Of a stretch of DNA of 33,558 nucleotides, positions 1 through 8,142 are shown one piece after another (positions within the stretch are counted from its first letter, which is position 1; the number at the start of each line of letters is the position of its first letter). This DNA is from Veillonella parvula. GTDB taxonomy: Bacteria; Bacillota; Negativicutes; Veillonellales; Veillonellaceae. A program made the position numbers and the translations under genes. Where the stretch lies: contig CAMUQE010000002.1 in NCBI GenBank assembly GCA_947096075.1, positions 1 through 33,558 of the forward strand. The letters are read 5' to 3'. A model generated the notes under the pieces. It worked only from the letters and a program-made list of their open reading frames with translations. It was not told the origin of the DNA and made no database searches.

Positions 1-13
1 AGCTTTTACAGTA

Positions 14-40
14 TTGATTTAAATTCAATTACAATATAAT
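14..40 (+). promoter_or_regulatory. possible promoter for the ABC exporter operon
   Basis: A perfect TATAAT (35-40) follows TTGATT (14-19) with a 15-bp spacer, shorter than the usual 17, so the -35 assignment is uncertain. It lies about 65 bp before the first gene in very AT-rich DNA. Because the window begins here, the upstream gene and any alternative promoter cannot be seen. Confidence 0.3.
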
Positions 41-104
41 GATACTAGTAATTATATAGGCAATGATTTTGATTAGACTTAATAGGATATGTTAGAGAGG
101 ACCT

Positions 105-1832
105 ATGAAACCAATAGATTTATTTATGCAGTTTTTCCGGCGTGAAGGCTGGATCTATGCCATTGGCTTAACTATGTTGATGGCAATTGACGTGGCTTTT
201 TTATTTGTTCCTCAATTTATTGGTAATGCTATAGATACGTTGAGCAATAATAAGGAAGGGTTAGGCACTTATATTTTTTATTTCATTTTATTATTTATTA
301 TTATCACTATTTTAAAAGTTATCTCACGCAGAACCCTATTAGGCTCTATTCGTCGCATGGAGTATCTTTTTCGTGAGATTTTGTGTAGTAAAGCATTACA
401 AGTAAAAACAACGTACTATGAGGCTAATGGACCTGGTAAGGTTATGGCGCTCATGACTAACGATGTAACATCGCTACGTGTTGCCCTTGGTCTAGGTGTA
501 ATGATTATAGTGGATATTATTTTCTATTCCATTGTGGGCTCCATAATTTTAATTCAAAAGATTAATACTGTATTAGCTTTTAAAATTATGACACCTGTAT
601 TCTTAATTATTGTGGCTATATTTGTACTAGGCAGAAAGCTACGTATTAAACAACGTAGTGCACAAGCTACTTATAGCGATTTAACAGAGTTTGGACAAGA
701 GTTATTTCAAGGGATGGATGTTATTCGAGCTTTTAATCGTGAAAGTATAATCTCTAATTCTTTTGAAAAAATAAATAAACTTAATTATAAGAAGAATATG
801 GATGTTGCACTACTAGATGCAATATTAACACCGTTAACAAGAATTGCACCCTTTATTTGTATCAGTATTAGTATATTTATTTGTGGACATTTAGCTGTAG
901 AAGGCAAAATGACTATAGGCGAATTTGTTACTATCAATTCTTTTATCATGTTAATTGTAGGGCCTTTAATAGGCTTTGGGGGACTTATTTCTATTGTACA
1001 AAAAGGTCTTGCTTCCTTAGATCGTATCATGGATTTCTTGCATTTGCCTACTGAAATAATAGAGGATACTGATGAAGTATTGCCGCTTGAGGATATTCAT
1101 ATTCGATACTTAGATTTTACTTATGAAAACTCTAAAGGGCATGCATTATCTCAGTTGACAACGGCAATACCAAAAGGTTCATTTATTGGTTTAGTTGGTA
1201 AACCCGGTTCTGGCAAAAGTACATTGTTTAAATTGCTTATTGGATTACAAGAGTGTCCGGAAAAATCTATTTATTTTGGCAGTCAAGATTTAGCTACTGT
1301 TTCTTTATCAAAGCTTAGAAACTCAATTGCTTATGTGCCGACACAATCTTACCTATTAAGTACGACCATTGCTGATAATATTAAATTTGGTAAAGATTTA
1401 TCCATGCATGAAACTGTAGAGTTGGCAGCACAAAAGGCAGACTTATATAGAGATTTAGGCGATTTGTTAAACGATGATTTACATGAGCTTGCTGAAGAAG
1501 GTCATGATTTATCAGGTGGACAGAAACAGCGAATCAATATGGCTCGCGGCTTTTATAAAAATGCGCCATATGTATTGCTAGATGATTGTTTTTCCGCTTT
1601 AGATGCAGTAACAGTTACAACAATATTAAATTCATTACATAATGTAAAAGATCAGACGATTCTATGTATTTCACAACGACTAGAGGTTGTAGAGAAAGCA
1701 GATAAAATACTAGTATTTGATGAGGGGCGTATCGTAGAAGAAGGTACTCATGAGGAATTATTAGCTAACAATGGTTTATACCGTACCTTATATGAAGCGC
1801 AGAATGGAGGAGACCATCATGAAGAAGCGTGA
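105..1832 (+). CDS. ABC exporter half-transporter, subunit A (degenerate ATPase site)
   Basis: This is a 575-residue fused membrane plus ATPase half-transporter. Hydrophobic segments fill roughly residues 15-300, followed by the nucleotide-binding domain. Walker A (GKPGSGKST) is at about 365-373 and an intact LSGGQ signature at 469-473. The Walker B end reads LLDD (D493-D494), so the usual catalytic glutamate is aspartate, and the switch histidine is replaced by Q524 (ISQR). These changes are known in one subunit of heterodimeric exporters such as BmrC/BmrD, LmrCD and TM287/288. The next gene overlaps by 14 bp and carries the complementary features, so the pair almost certainly forms one exporter. 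Likely substrates are drugs or lipids, but the sequence does not show which. A GAGAGGAC ribosome binding site precedes the ATG. Confidence 0.9.
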   Translation: MKPIDLFMQFFRREGWIYAIGLTMLMAIDVAFLFVPQFIGNAIDTLSNNKEGLGTYIFYFILLFIIITILKVISRRTLLGSIRRMEYLFREILCSKALQVKTTYYEANGPGKVMALMTNDVTSLRVALGLGVMIIVDIIFYSIVGSIILIQKINTVLAFKIMTPVFLIIVAIFVLGRKLRIKQRSAQATYSDLTEFGQELFQGMDVIRAFNRESIISNSFEKINKLNYKKNMDVALLDAILTPLTRIAPFICISISIFICGHLAVEGKMTIGEFVTINSFIMLIVGPLIGFGGLISIVQKGLASLDRIMDFLHLPTEIIEDTDEVLPLEDIHIRYLDFTYENSKGHALSQLTTAIPKGSFIGLVGKPGSGKSTLFKLLIGLQECPEKSIYFGSQDLATVSLSKLRNSIAYVPTQSYLLSTTIADNIKFGKDLSMHETVELAAQKADLYRDLGDLLNDDLHELAEEGHDLSGGQKQRINMARGFYKNAPYVLLDDCFSALDAVTVTTILNSLHNVKDQTILCISQRLEVVEKADKILVFDEGRIVEEGTHEELLANNGLYRTLYEAQNGGDHHEEA

Positions 1833-3564
1833 TCTAAGAAATGACTGGGCTCTATTCTTCTATATAACTGCCTACATTAAGCCTTATTTAGGTATTCTAT
1901 TTTTAGCAACTGTTGCGCTCGCAGGAAATTTAGTACTATTACTTTTACGCCCATATTTAACTAAGCAAGTTATCGATCTTGGATTTGCCACTAATGATAT
2001 CGCTGTTATTGAATACTATGCTTTAATGTATGGCTTTACTATAATTGGTAGTGTATTATTTATCTTTGTAGAGAATTACTTTTTAAAAAGTTTTGGTCAA
2101 AAAATTATCTATAATATTCGTAGTATTATATTCCAAAAGATTCTTAATAAACCACATGATGAATTTTATAAGTTGCCAATTGGGAATTGGGTAACTCGCA
2201 TTACTAATGATGTAGAGTCATTACGTACATTATATACAGATGTAATTCTGAATTTGGCAAGTAGCGGTTTAATGATTATTGGTATATTAGGATTTATGTA
2301 TGCCATTAATGTACCTTTAGCAATAATCATGACAATTTTACTACCTATAATGGGTGGAATTATTTGGGTGTTTCAAAAGTTTTCTCGCAAAGCATTCCGT
2401 CAGGTAAGACGTTCTGTAGCGGCTTCTAATGCAAGCATCAAGGAACTGTTAAATTATATTGTAATCGTAAAATCCTATGGTGGCGAAAGAGCAATTGAGG
2501 AACGTTATAATACTGTTAATAAAGGTTTCTTAGAAGCAGGTCTTTTTGAGGTTACCACATTTTCTATTTTTAGACCGCTCGTAGATGGTCTATTCTTTGT
2601 TGCGTTAATTGTTATTTTTACAACTACGAATTTAATAGACTCCGTAGCTGATGCTGGTACAGTATTTGCCTTTATACAATATATGGACCGATTTTTCCAA
2701 CCATTAAAGGAAATTGCAGATAAATATAACTCCCTACAAAGCGCATTAGCTGGTGCTGAAAGATTAGTTCCCTTATTAGAGGAAGAAGAGCGTCAGATGG
2801 CTAATGAAGTTCCTGATGAATTTAAACATATAGAGACTATTGAATTCGAGCATGTATGGTTTTCCTATGAGAATAACGACGTTTATGCGCTAGAGGACTT
2901 TACATTCACTATTAAAGCTGGAGAATTCATAGGTATTGTAGGCCCTTCTGGTAGTGGTAAATCAACACTTTTATCATTGTTGATGGGAATCTACAAACCA
3001 ACAAGAGGGGCTATCTATATTAACGGTATAAATATTGCTCAATATGATAGTTCTGTGCTTCGTCATTTAATGGGATATGTTTTTCAGCAAGCTTATCTAT
3101 TTAAGGGTTCCATTAGAGATAATTTAACACTTTTTGATACATCAATTTCTAATGAGGAAATGATCAATGCAGCAAAACAAGTTAACTTGCATTCTATGAT
3201 TGAACACCTTCCGGAAGGGTATGACACACCGGTTGGTTATTTAGGCTCTTTATTATCTGATGGGCAAAAGCAATTATTGGCTTTTGGCCGTACCTTGATT
3301 AAAAAAACACCTATTCTATTGTTAGATGAAGCAACGGCTAACATTGATAGTCATACGGAGAAGCAAATTCAAGCAAGTATTGAAAATATTCGAGGTAGTA
3401 AAACAATCGTAAGTATTGCTCATCGCCTTTCAACAGTTAAAGATGCCAATAAAATAGTGTATATGGAATATGGTAAAATAATAGAAATAGGATCTTTTGA
3501 TGAACTTATCAACTTAAAAGGGGCCTTTTATAATCTCTGGAATAATCAACACAGTGGGAGTTAG
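1819..3564 (+). CDS. ABC exporter half-transporter, subunit B (catalytic ATPase site)
   Basis: A 581-residue half-transporter, partner of the preceding gene. I chose the ATG at 1819 rather than 1771 because GGAGGAGA lies just before it and the resulting MKKRDL start is typical; the longer version would overlap the first gene by 62 bp. Transmembrane segments occupy about residues 15-310. Walker A (GPSGSGKST) is at 375-383, Walker B ends in D503-E504 with the catalytic glutamate present, and the switch histidine is H535. The signature is LSDGQ (479-483) instead of LSGGQ. Subunit A's intact signature therefore completes this subunit's good Walker site, while this weak signature pairs with A's degenerate site. 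This matches the BmrD/LmrD/TM288 side of heterodimeric multidrug exporters. Confidence 0.9.
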   Translation: MKKRDLRNDWALFFYITAYIKPYLGILFLATVALAGNLVLLLLRPYLTKQVIDLGFATNDIAVIEYYALMYGFTIIGSVLFIFVENYFLKSFGQKIIYNIRSIIFQKILNKPHDEFYKLPIGNWVTRITNDVESLRTLYTDVILNLASSGLMIIGILGFMYAINVPLAIIMTILLPIMGGIIWVFQKFSRKAFRQVRRSVAASNASIKELLNYIVIVKSYGGERAIEERYNTVNKGFLEAGLFEVTTFSIFRPLVDGLFFVALIVIFTTTNLIDSVADAGTVFAFIQYMDRFFQPLKEIADKYNSLQSALAGAERLVPLLEEEERQMANEVPDEFKHIETIEFEHVWFSYENNDVYALEDFTFTIKAGEFIGIVGPSGSGKSTLLSLLMGIYKPTRGAIYINGINIAQYDSSVLRHLMGYVFQQAYLFKGSIRDNLTLFDTSISNEEMINAAKQVNLHSMIEHLPEGYDTPVGYLGSLLSDGQKQLLAFGRTLIKKTPILLLDEATANIDSHTEKQIQASIENIRGSKTIVSIAHRLSTVKDANKIVYMEYGKIIEIGSFDELINLKGAFYNLWNNQHSGS

Positions 3565-3565
3565 T

Positions 3566-4360
3566 ATGGAATATATCCAATCTAAAGATAATAAGACCAT
3601 TAAGCGAATTATCTCTTTAGGGCAGCGTAAAAATCGCCAAAAATATGGAGAGTACATTGTTGAAGGTATTCGATCTATTCGAGATATTGCAGCTATGGGG
3701 GCAGTAAAAACAATTGTTATACGTGAATCTAAAGCGCAAGATAAACATGTATTAGATTTATTAGACTTAGATACTGTTCAATTTGTACCTAAATTTATTG
3801 CACAAGATCCAATATTTGATAAGGTGGATAATACCGTAAATGGACAAGGTGTAGTTGCTATTGTATCAAAACCAAAATACGATATGGAAAGCATTCACAT
3901 TGATGATGGCTTATATATTACATTAGATGGAGTTCAAGATCCTGGCAATCTAGGTACCATAATTCGTACAGCAGTTGCAGCAGGTGTAAAAGGTATATTT
4001 TTGATGAAAGGAACTGTGGATCCTTTTAATGACAAGACAGTGCGCAGTACTATGAGCGCCTTACATAAAATACCTTTATATGAGGATATTACCTTATCTC
4101 TGTTACATGATATGGTAACTGAGTCTAATATGACTACCTATGTAACTGCTTTAGAACATTCCAATCCTTATCATACTGTACGTTATGCTAAGCGAACTAT
4201 GCTAGTATTAGGAAACGAAGGGAATGGCGTAACACCAGAGGTTATGAATCTATGTACAAATCGTATTATGATTCCTATGTATGGTGATATGGAATCCTTA
4301 AATGTAAGCGTAGCTGCTGCATTATGTATGTATAAAGTACAAGAACAATTGATGCCTTAG
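3566..4360 (+). CDS. TrmH/SpoU-family RNA 2'-O-ribose methyltransferase
   Basis: Predicted to transfer a methyl group from S-adenosylmethionine to a ribose 2'-OH of rRNA or tRNA. The start at 3566 is preferred over 3554 because GTGGGAG lies 7 bp upstream and the gene then begins 2 bp after the ABC gene stops. The 264-residue protein has an N-terminal substrate-binding domain (about 1-105) and a C-terminal SPOUT knot domain. All three family motifs are visible: DPGNLGTIIR at 125-134 (N128 and R134), LGNEGNGV, and IPMYGDMESLNVSVAAAL near the C terminus. Size and layout resemble B. subtilis YsgA and RlmB-type enzymes. The exact target nucleotide cannot be read from sequence. Confidence 0.9.
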   Translation: MEYIQSKDNKTIKRIISLGQRKNRQKYGEYIVEGIRSIRDIAAMGAVKTIVIRESKAQDKHVLDLLDLDTVQFVPKFIAQDPIFDKVDNTVNGQGVVAIVSKPKYDMESIHIDDGLYITLDGVQDPGNLGTIIRTAVAAGVKGIFLMKGTVDPFNDKTVRSTMSALHKIPLYEDITLSLLHDMVTESNMTTYVTALEHSNPYHTVRYAKRTMLVLGNEGNGVTPEVMNLCTNRIMIPMYGDMESLNVSVAAALCMYKVQEQLMP

Positions 4361-4389
4361 TATATATGATAAAAATTTATGACCTTATA

Positions 4390-4425
4390 AAAAGTCCTCT
4401 ACTAGTATACAAGTAGAGGGCTTTT
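4390..4425 (+). terminator. intrinsic terminator after the methyltransferase gene
   Basis: A 14-bp stem (4390-4403 with 4412-4425, one G-T pair) closes an 8-base loop. The stem has A residues on the 5' side and T residues on the 3' side, and a further T run follows at 4433-4438. It ends the ABC exporter/methyltransferase unit and could act in both directions. Confidence 0.8.
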
Positions 4426-4428
4426 GTA

Positions 4429-4458
4429 TTGATTTTTTAGTTGTGTATTTGGTACAAT
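4429..4458 (+). promoter_or_regulatory. putative promoter for the ydjC-type gene
   Basis: TTGATT (4429-4434) and TACAAT (4453-4458) are separated by 18 bp, and TGG directly precedes the -10, giving an extended -10 form (TGGTACAAT). Transcription would start near 4465, just ahead of the hairpin at 4475-4500. The motif overlaps the tail of the previous terminator. Confidence 0.45.
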
Positions 4459-4474
4459 AACATATATCCTTTGT

Positions 4475-4500
4475 GGGAGAACAAAGTTCTCCCTTTTTTT
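4475..4500 (+). terminator. terminator hairpin directly before the ydjC-type gene
   Basis: GGGAGAAC (4475-4482) pairs perfectly with GTTCTCCC (4486-4493) across a 3-base AAA loop and is followed by seven T residues (4494-4500): a textbook intrinsic terminator. It ends only 5 bp before the ribosome binding site of the downstream gene. An alternative hairpin, CTTTGT (4469-4474) with ACAAAG (4481-4486), would use the 5' arm as its loop and exclude the terminator. It may be a second terminator for the upstream operon or an attenuator for the ydjC-type gene. Confidence 0.75.
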
Positions 4501-4519
4501 CATGAAAAGGAAGATAACT

Positions 4520-5374
4520 ATGTCCAAATTAATTGTAAATGCAGACGATTTTGGCCTTCATAGTGCAGTTAATGCTGGTATTATTGATGGTCATCGTAGG
4601 GGTATTATTACCAGTACCTCTTTAATGGCAGGAGGAGAAGCTTTTACAGAAGCCGTAAGTATGGCAAAACAGAACCCTAAGTTGGGCATTGGTATTCATA
4701 TTACCTTGGTAGGTGGGGTGAAACCAGTATGTGATCCATCAGAAGTTTCATCACTTCTCACACCAGAAGGTGTATTTCCAGAGAACTATGTAGAATTTAT
4801 TAAACGTATTTACTCTGGCAAAATCAATTATAGTGAATTACGTAAAGAGATTCATGGACAAATAGCTCAAATAATGGATACCGGCTTAAGGGTAACTCAT
4901 ATTGATGGACATCAACATATGCATGTTCTACCAACGGTATTGCCAATTGTGATTGAACAGGCAAAATCCTTTGGTATACATGCTATACGTATACCCGATG
5001 AGTCTACTGGTTTTATGAATTATATGTATTCCCCAATTCGATTTCTTGGTAAAGTTGGTTTATCAACGGTTGCGGCTAATGCGCGACCAATCATACGAAA
5101 TAATTGTATGACTACAACCCAATATTTTTGGGGCATGGCAAATGGAGGCCATATAAATCAGAAATCTCTAATGGGTATCCTAAAAGCGGTAAATAAACAT
5201 TCTGGTACCCATGAATTGATGGTTCACCCAGGTAGTAATAGTAGTATTCTTAGTAAGCTTTATAATTGGGGTTATCATTGGGAAGATGAGTTGCAAGCAC
5301 TCTGTTCCAGTCATACGCGATTATATATAAGTCAACATGATATAGAGCTCATTAATTATGGAGACTTGGTATGA
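4520..5374 (+). CDS. YdjC/ChbG-family carbohydrate deacetylase
   Basis: A member of the YdjC family of metal-dependent deacetylases, which remove N-acetyl groups from chito-oligosaccharides (ChbG) or lipid-linked sugars (HpnK). I set the start at 4520 because AAGGAAG lies 6-8 bp before it; a start at 4502 would place the ribosome binding site inside the gene. The 284-residue protein opens with VNADDFG (D9, D10), the metal/catalytic acid motif, and has a histidine cluster H127, H131, H133, H135 in THIDGHQHMHV. A third conserved block is MVHPG. It overlaps the following flippase-like gene by 4 bp (ATGA), so the two are probably translated together. That pairing points to a lipid-linked substrate, which is inference. 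Confidence 0.85.
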   Translation: MSKLIVNADDFGLHSAVNAGIIDGHRRGIITSTSLMAGGEAFTEAVSMAKQNPKLGIGIHITLVGGVKPVCDPSEVSSLLTPEGVFPENYVEFIKRIYSGKINYSELRKEIHGQIAQIMDTGLRVTHIDGHQHMHVLPTVLPIVIEQAKSFGIHAIRIPDESTGFMNYMYSPIRFLGKVGLSTVAANARPIIRNNCMTTTQYFWGMANGGHINQKSLMGILKAVNKHSGTHELMVHPGSNSSILSKLYNWGYHWEDELQALCSSHTRLYISQHDIELINYGDLV

Positions 5375-6363
5375 GTAAAATGATGAAGAGAGGCATCTTT
5401 ATGTTTCTCTTGTTGTTGGCTGTATCAATCGGTATCATTTACTATACTATTGATTTAGATGCATTGAAAGCCATATCATCTTTTAATAGTATTTCCTTAT
5501 TATTAGCTGTAGTTGCTTTAGTATCAGGTATGTATTTTGATGGATTACGACTTCAAAGGCTCGTAAAAATTGGTGGTTACAAGTTATCGATACGAGCAGT
5601 GCTACGAGTTATTTTTAGTAATTATTTTATGGCTATGTTGACACCTGGAGCTAGCGGGGGGGCTGTCGCGCAAGTACTGGTGTTGAGAAGTTATGGCGTA
5701 CCTATATCTAAAGGTACACCGATTGTATTAATACGTACCGTATTTTCCATTATGTTTTTGGTCATTATGCTGCCATTAGTATTCTTACGAGATGCTATTG
5801 AAATTCCATATATCTCTCGTGATATGCTTTTGATTTTTGCCGTGCTTGCTGTTATAGCGGCCTTAGTGGGAACTTATATATTACAGACTAAATATATGCG
5901 TCAATTTGTCTATAATCTAGCACAACGATTTAAAGCACATAACACTAAAGATTGGCTTTCTAAATTAGAAACATTAAATCAAGGTCTTGGTTTACTTTAT
6001 AAACAACCTGTCCAATCTTTAATAGTTTTTATTGAATCTGGTTTGAGTTTATTATGCTTATATTGTATTGCACCCGCTTTAATGTATGCTTTCACACCAG
6101 ATATTCCTATTATCGATATTTTAGATCGCATGATTTTATTAAATCTTATTTTGTATTTTGCACCAACCCCAGGGGGAACAGGCATTGCAGAAGGTCTATT
6201 TGTAGTATTATTTAGTGCCTTTGTACCTAATGGAACAGTGGGCATCATCGCTGTAGGATGGCGTGTTGTGGCTGAATATATGCCATTCTTCATCGGTATG
6301 TATGCAGTATTAACATTATATGGACGACAATTCGTTGCCCAAGAAACTTCAAGAGAACAATAA
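5371..6363 (+). CDS. UPF0104/lysylphosphatidylglycerol-synthase-type transmembrane protein (flippase-like)
   Basis: A 330-residue polytopic membrane protein with strongly hydrophobic stretches from residue 8 onward, and no soluble catalytic domain. It resembles the membrane part of MprF and the AglD/YbhN (UPF0104) family: conserved features visible are a TPGASGGAVAQ segment at about 92-102 and PTPGGTGIAEG at about 265-275. In MprF the equivalent domain flips lysyl-phosphatidylglycerol, so a lipid or lipid-linked sugar translocation role is plausible but unproven. It shares an ATGA overlap with the YdjC-type deacetylase gene, suggesting a common lipid or cell-envelope substrate. The downstream pheB starts 14 bp later and may be cotranscribed. 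Confidence 0.8.
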   Translation: MSKMMKRGIFMFLLLLAVSIGIIYYTIDLDALKAISSFNSISLLLAVVALVSGMYFDGLRLQRLVKIGGYKLSIRAVLRVIFSNYFMAMLTPGASGGAVAQVLVLRSYGVPISKGTPIVLIRTVFSIMFLVIMLPLVFLRDAIEIPYISRDMLLIFAVLAVIAALVGTYILQTKYMRQFVYNLAQRFKAHNTKDWLSKLETLNQGLGLLYKQPVQSLIVFIESGLSLLCLYCIAPALMYAFTPDIPIIDILDRMILLNLILYFAPTPGGTGIAEGLFVVLFSAFVPNGTVGIIAVGWRVVAEYMPFFIGMYAVLTLYGRQFVAQETSREQ

Positions 6364-6376
6364 GGGAGTGTGCTCT

Positions 6377-6826
6377 ATGTCTAAACCAAAAAAAGATAAA
6401 TTTTATCTGGTTCAAGAAGATATTTTACCAGAGGCTATAAAAAAGACGATAAAAGTAAAAGAAATTCTAAAACTAGGTGAGGTTAAAACAATTAACGAAG
6501 CAGTTGAAAAAATGGATTTAAGTCGATCTGCGTATTATAAATACAAGGATTATGTTTTTCCATTTTTTGAAATTGCTCAAGGGAAAATTGTTAGTATTTA
6601 TGTTTCTATGTCAAATGAATCTGGTATGTTATCAAGCGTTTTGAAAGCCATTGCTGAACGTAACGGTAGTATTTTAACGATTAATCAAGATATTCCATTA
6701 CAAGGCATTGCGAATAGTAGTATTTCTTTTGAAACCAAGGATTTACAAGGTTCATTAGAAGATTTATTGCTAGATATTCGCTCTATGAAGGGGATTATCA
6801 AGGTAGAGATTTTAGGCCAAGCATAG
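6377..6826 (+). CDS. pheB: ACT-domain protein PheB (UPF0735)
   Basis: A 149-residue regulator-like protein. The start at 6377 is supported by AAGGGAG 8-14 bp upstream and gives the normal family length; the longer frame reaches back into the upstream gene. The N-terminal half contains a helix-turn-helix-like stretch (LSRSAYYKYKDYVF, around residues 47-60), and the C-terminal half is an ACT domain starting near SNESGMLSSVLKAIAERNGS, the type that binds amino acids. In B. subtilis, pheB sits next to hom-thrB-thrC or pheA and was once called a chorismate mutase, but the function is not established. Here it directly precedes hom, so a role in sensing threonine or another amino acid is a reasonable inference. 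Confidence 0.85.
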   Translation: MSKPKKDKFYLVQEDILPEAIKKTIKVKEILKLGEVKTINEAVEKMDLSRSAYYKYKDYVFPFFEIAQGKIVSIYVSMSNESGMLSSVLKAIAERNGSILTINQDIPLQGIANSSISFETKDLQGSLEDLLLDIRSMKGIIKVEILGQA

Positions 6827-6850
6827 GCTAATTAAGAGAGTAGGACGATT

Positions 6851-8140
6851 ATGACCACTATAAAAATTGCTTTATTAGGTTTTGGTACTGTTGCACAAGG
6901 TACTTTTAACTTATTGCAAGACAATGCTGAATTAATTAAAAATCGTACAGGTGTCAATGTTGAAATTTCAAAAATTTATGTACGAAATCCAGAAAAATAT
7001 AGTCATATTACATTACCAGAAACAGCTAAATATGTAACTGATATTGATGAAGTGTTAAAAGACGATTCCATCCAAATGGTAGTGGAATTGATGGGTGGTA
7101 CAAACTTTGCAAAAAATTGCGTAGAAGGAGCCTTAAAAGCTAAGAAGAATGTGGTAACTGCAAATAAAGACTTACTAGCAGAAGCTGGTCCATACTTATT
7201 AGACTTAGCGAGTAAAAATGGGGTAGATCTACGTTTTGAAGCATCTGTTCTAGGTGGTATTCCTATAATCCGCACATTATATGAATCGTTAGCCGGTAAT
7301 CGTATTACTGAAATCATTGGTATTATGAATGGTACTACAAACTTTATTTTGACTAAAATGTCTGAAGAAGGTTTAAGCTACCAAGATGTATTGAAAGAAG
7401 CACAAGATTTAGGATATGCAGAGGCAGATCCTACAGCTGATGTAGAAGGACTTGATGCAGCTCGTAAATTGGCAATCCTTGCATCTATTAGCTTTAACCG
7501 TCGTATTTTCTTTGAAGATGTAACTGTAGAAGGTATTACTTGTATTGATACTGAAGATATAAAATTTGGGAAAGAGTTTGGTTACAATATTAAATTATTA
7601 GGTATTGCTAAAGAAACTGCTCAAGGATTATCTTTAAATGTATATCCTGCATTTATTCCTACGACACATCCATTAGCATCTGTTCGAGGATCCTACAATG
7701 CAATTTATGTTAAGGGCAATGGTATCGATGATGTCATGCTATATGGTCGTGGTGCAGGTAGCTTACCGACAGGTAGTTCTGTAGTATCTGACATAATGGA
7801 AGTGGCAAAGAATGTCTCTTATAATGAAACAGGGCGCTTGAAACCGTTCTATTATGATCAAAAAGATATTTATTCTCCAGGTAAAATCCAATCTAGCTAC
7901 TACTTGCGTTTAGCAGTGGATAATAAAACAGGTGTTCTAGCAAAAATCTCTGCAAAATTAGCAGAACAAAAAATTTCTGTTTTATCCATCGTTCAACGAA
8001 ATATGGATCCAGAAACTGCAGTTCTTGCCATTGTTACATCTAAATGCCCAAGATCTTATATTTTAAATCTTATAGACTCTTTTAATAGCTTGCGCTCCGT
8101 TAAGGCTGTTAATAGTGTTATTCGTATTATGGAAGCTTAA
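6851..8140 (+). CDS. hom: homoserine dehydrogenase
   Basis: Reduces aspartate semialdehyde to homoserine with NAD(P)H, the branch point toward threonine and methionine. The 429-residue protein has an N-terminal Rossmann motif (LLGFGTVAQG, about 8-17), the conserved TANKDLLA segment, the homoserine dehydrogenase signature around ADPTADVEGLDAARKLAI, and a C-terminal ACT domain from about residue 348 (NKTGVLAKISAKLAEQ), as in threonine-inhibited monofunctional enzymes. There is no fused aspartokinase. Length is typical. It sits between pheB and thrB, with thrB starting 2 bp after its stop. Its substrate is made by the asd product encoded near the other end of the window. Confidence 0.97.
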   Translation: MTTIKIALLGFGTVAQGTFNLLQDNAELIKNRTGVNVEISKIYVRNPEKYSHITLPETAKYVTDIDEVLKDDSIQMVVELMGGTNFAKNCVEGALKAKKNVVTANKDLLAEAGPYLLDLASKNGVDLRFEASVLGGIPIIRTLYESLAGNRITEIIGIMNGTTNFILTKMSEEGLSYQDVLKEAQDLGYAEADPTADVEGLDAARKLAILASISFNRRIFFEDVTVEGITCIDTEDIKFGKEFGYNIKLLGIAKETAQGLSLNVYPAFIPTTHPLASVRGSYNAIYVKGNGIDDVMLYGRGAGSLPTGSSVVSDIMEVAKNVSYNETGRLKPFYYDQKDIYSPGKIQSSYYLRLAVDNKTGVLAKISAKLAEQKISVLSIVQRNMDPETAVLAIVTSKCPRSYILNLIDSFNSLRSVKAVNSVIRIMEA

Positions 8141-8142
8141 TT

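Noticed and set aside
1771..1818. N-terminal extension of the second ABC subunit
   Set aside because: The upstream start has no ribosome binding site and would overlap the first subunit by 62 bp; the ATG at 1819 has a strong one.
6320..6376. 19-residue N-terminal extension of PheB
   Set aside because: It would read through the end of the flippase-like gene, has no ribosome binding site, and exceeds the usual family length.
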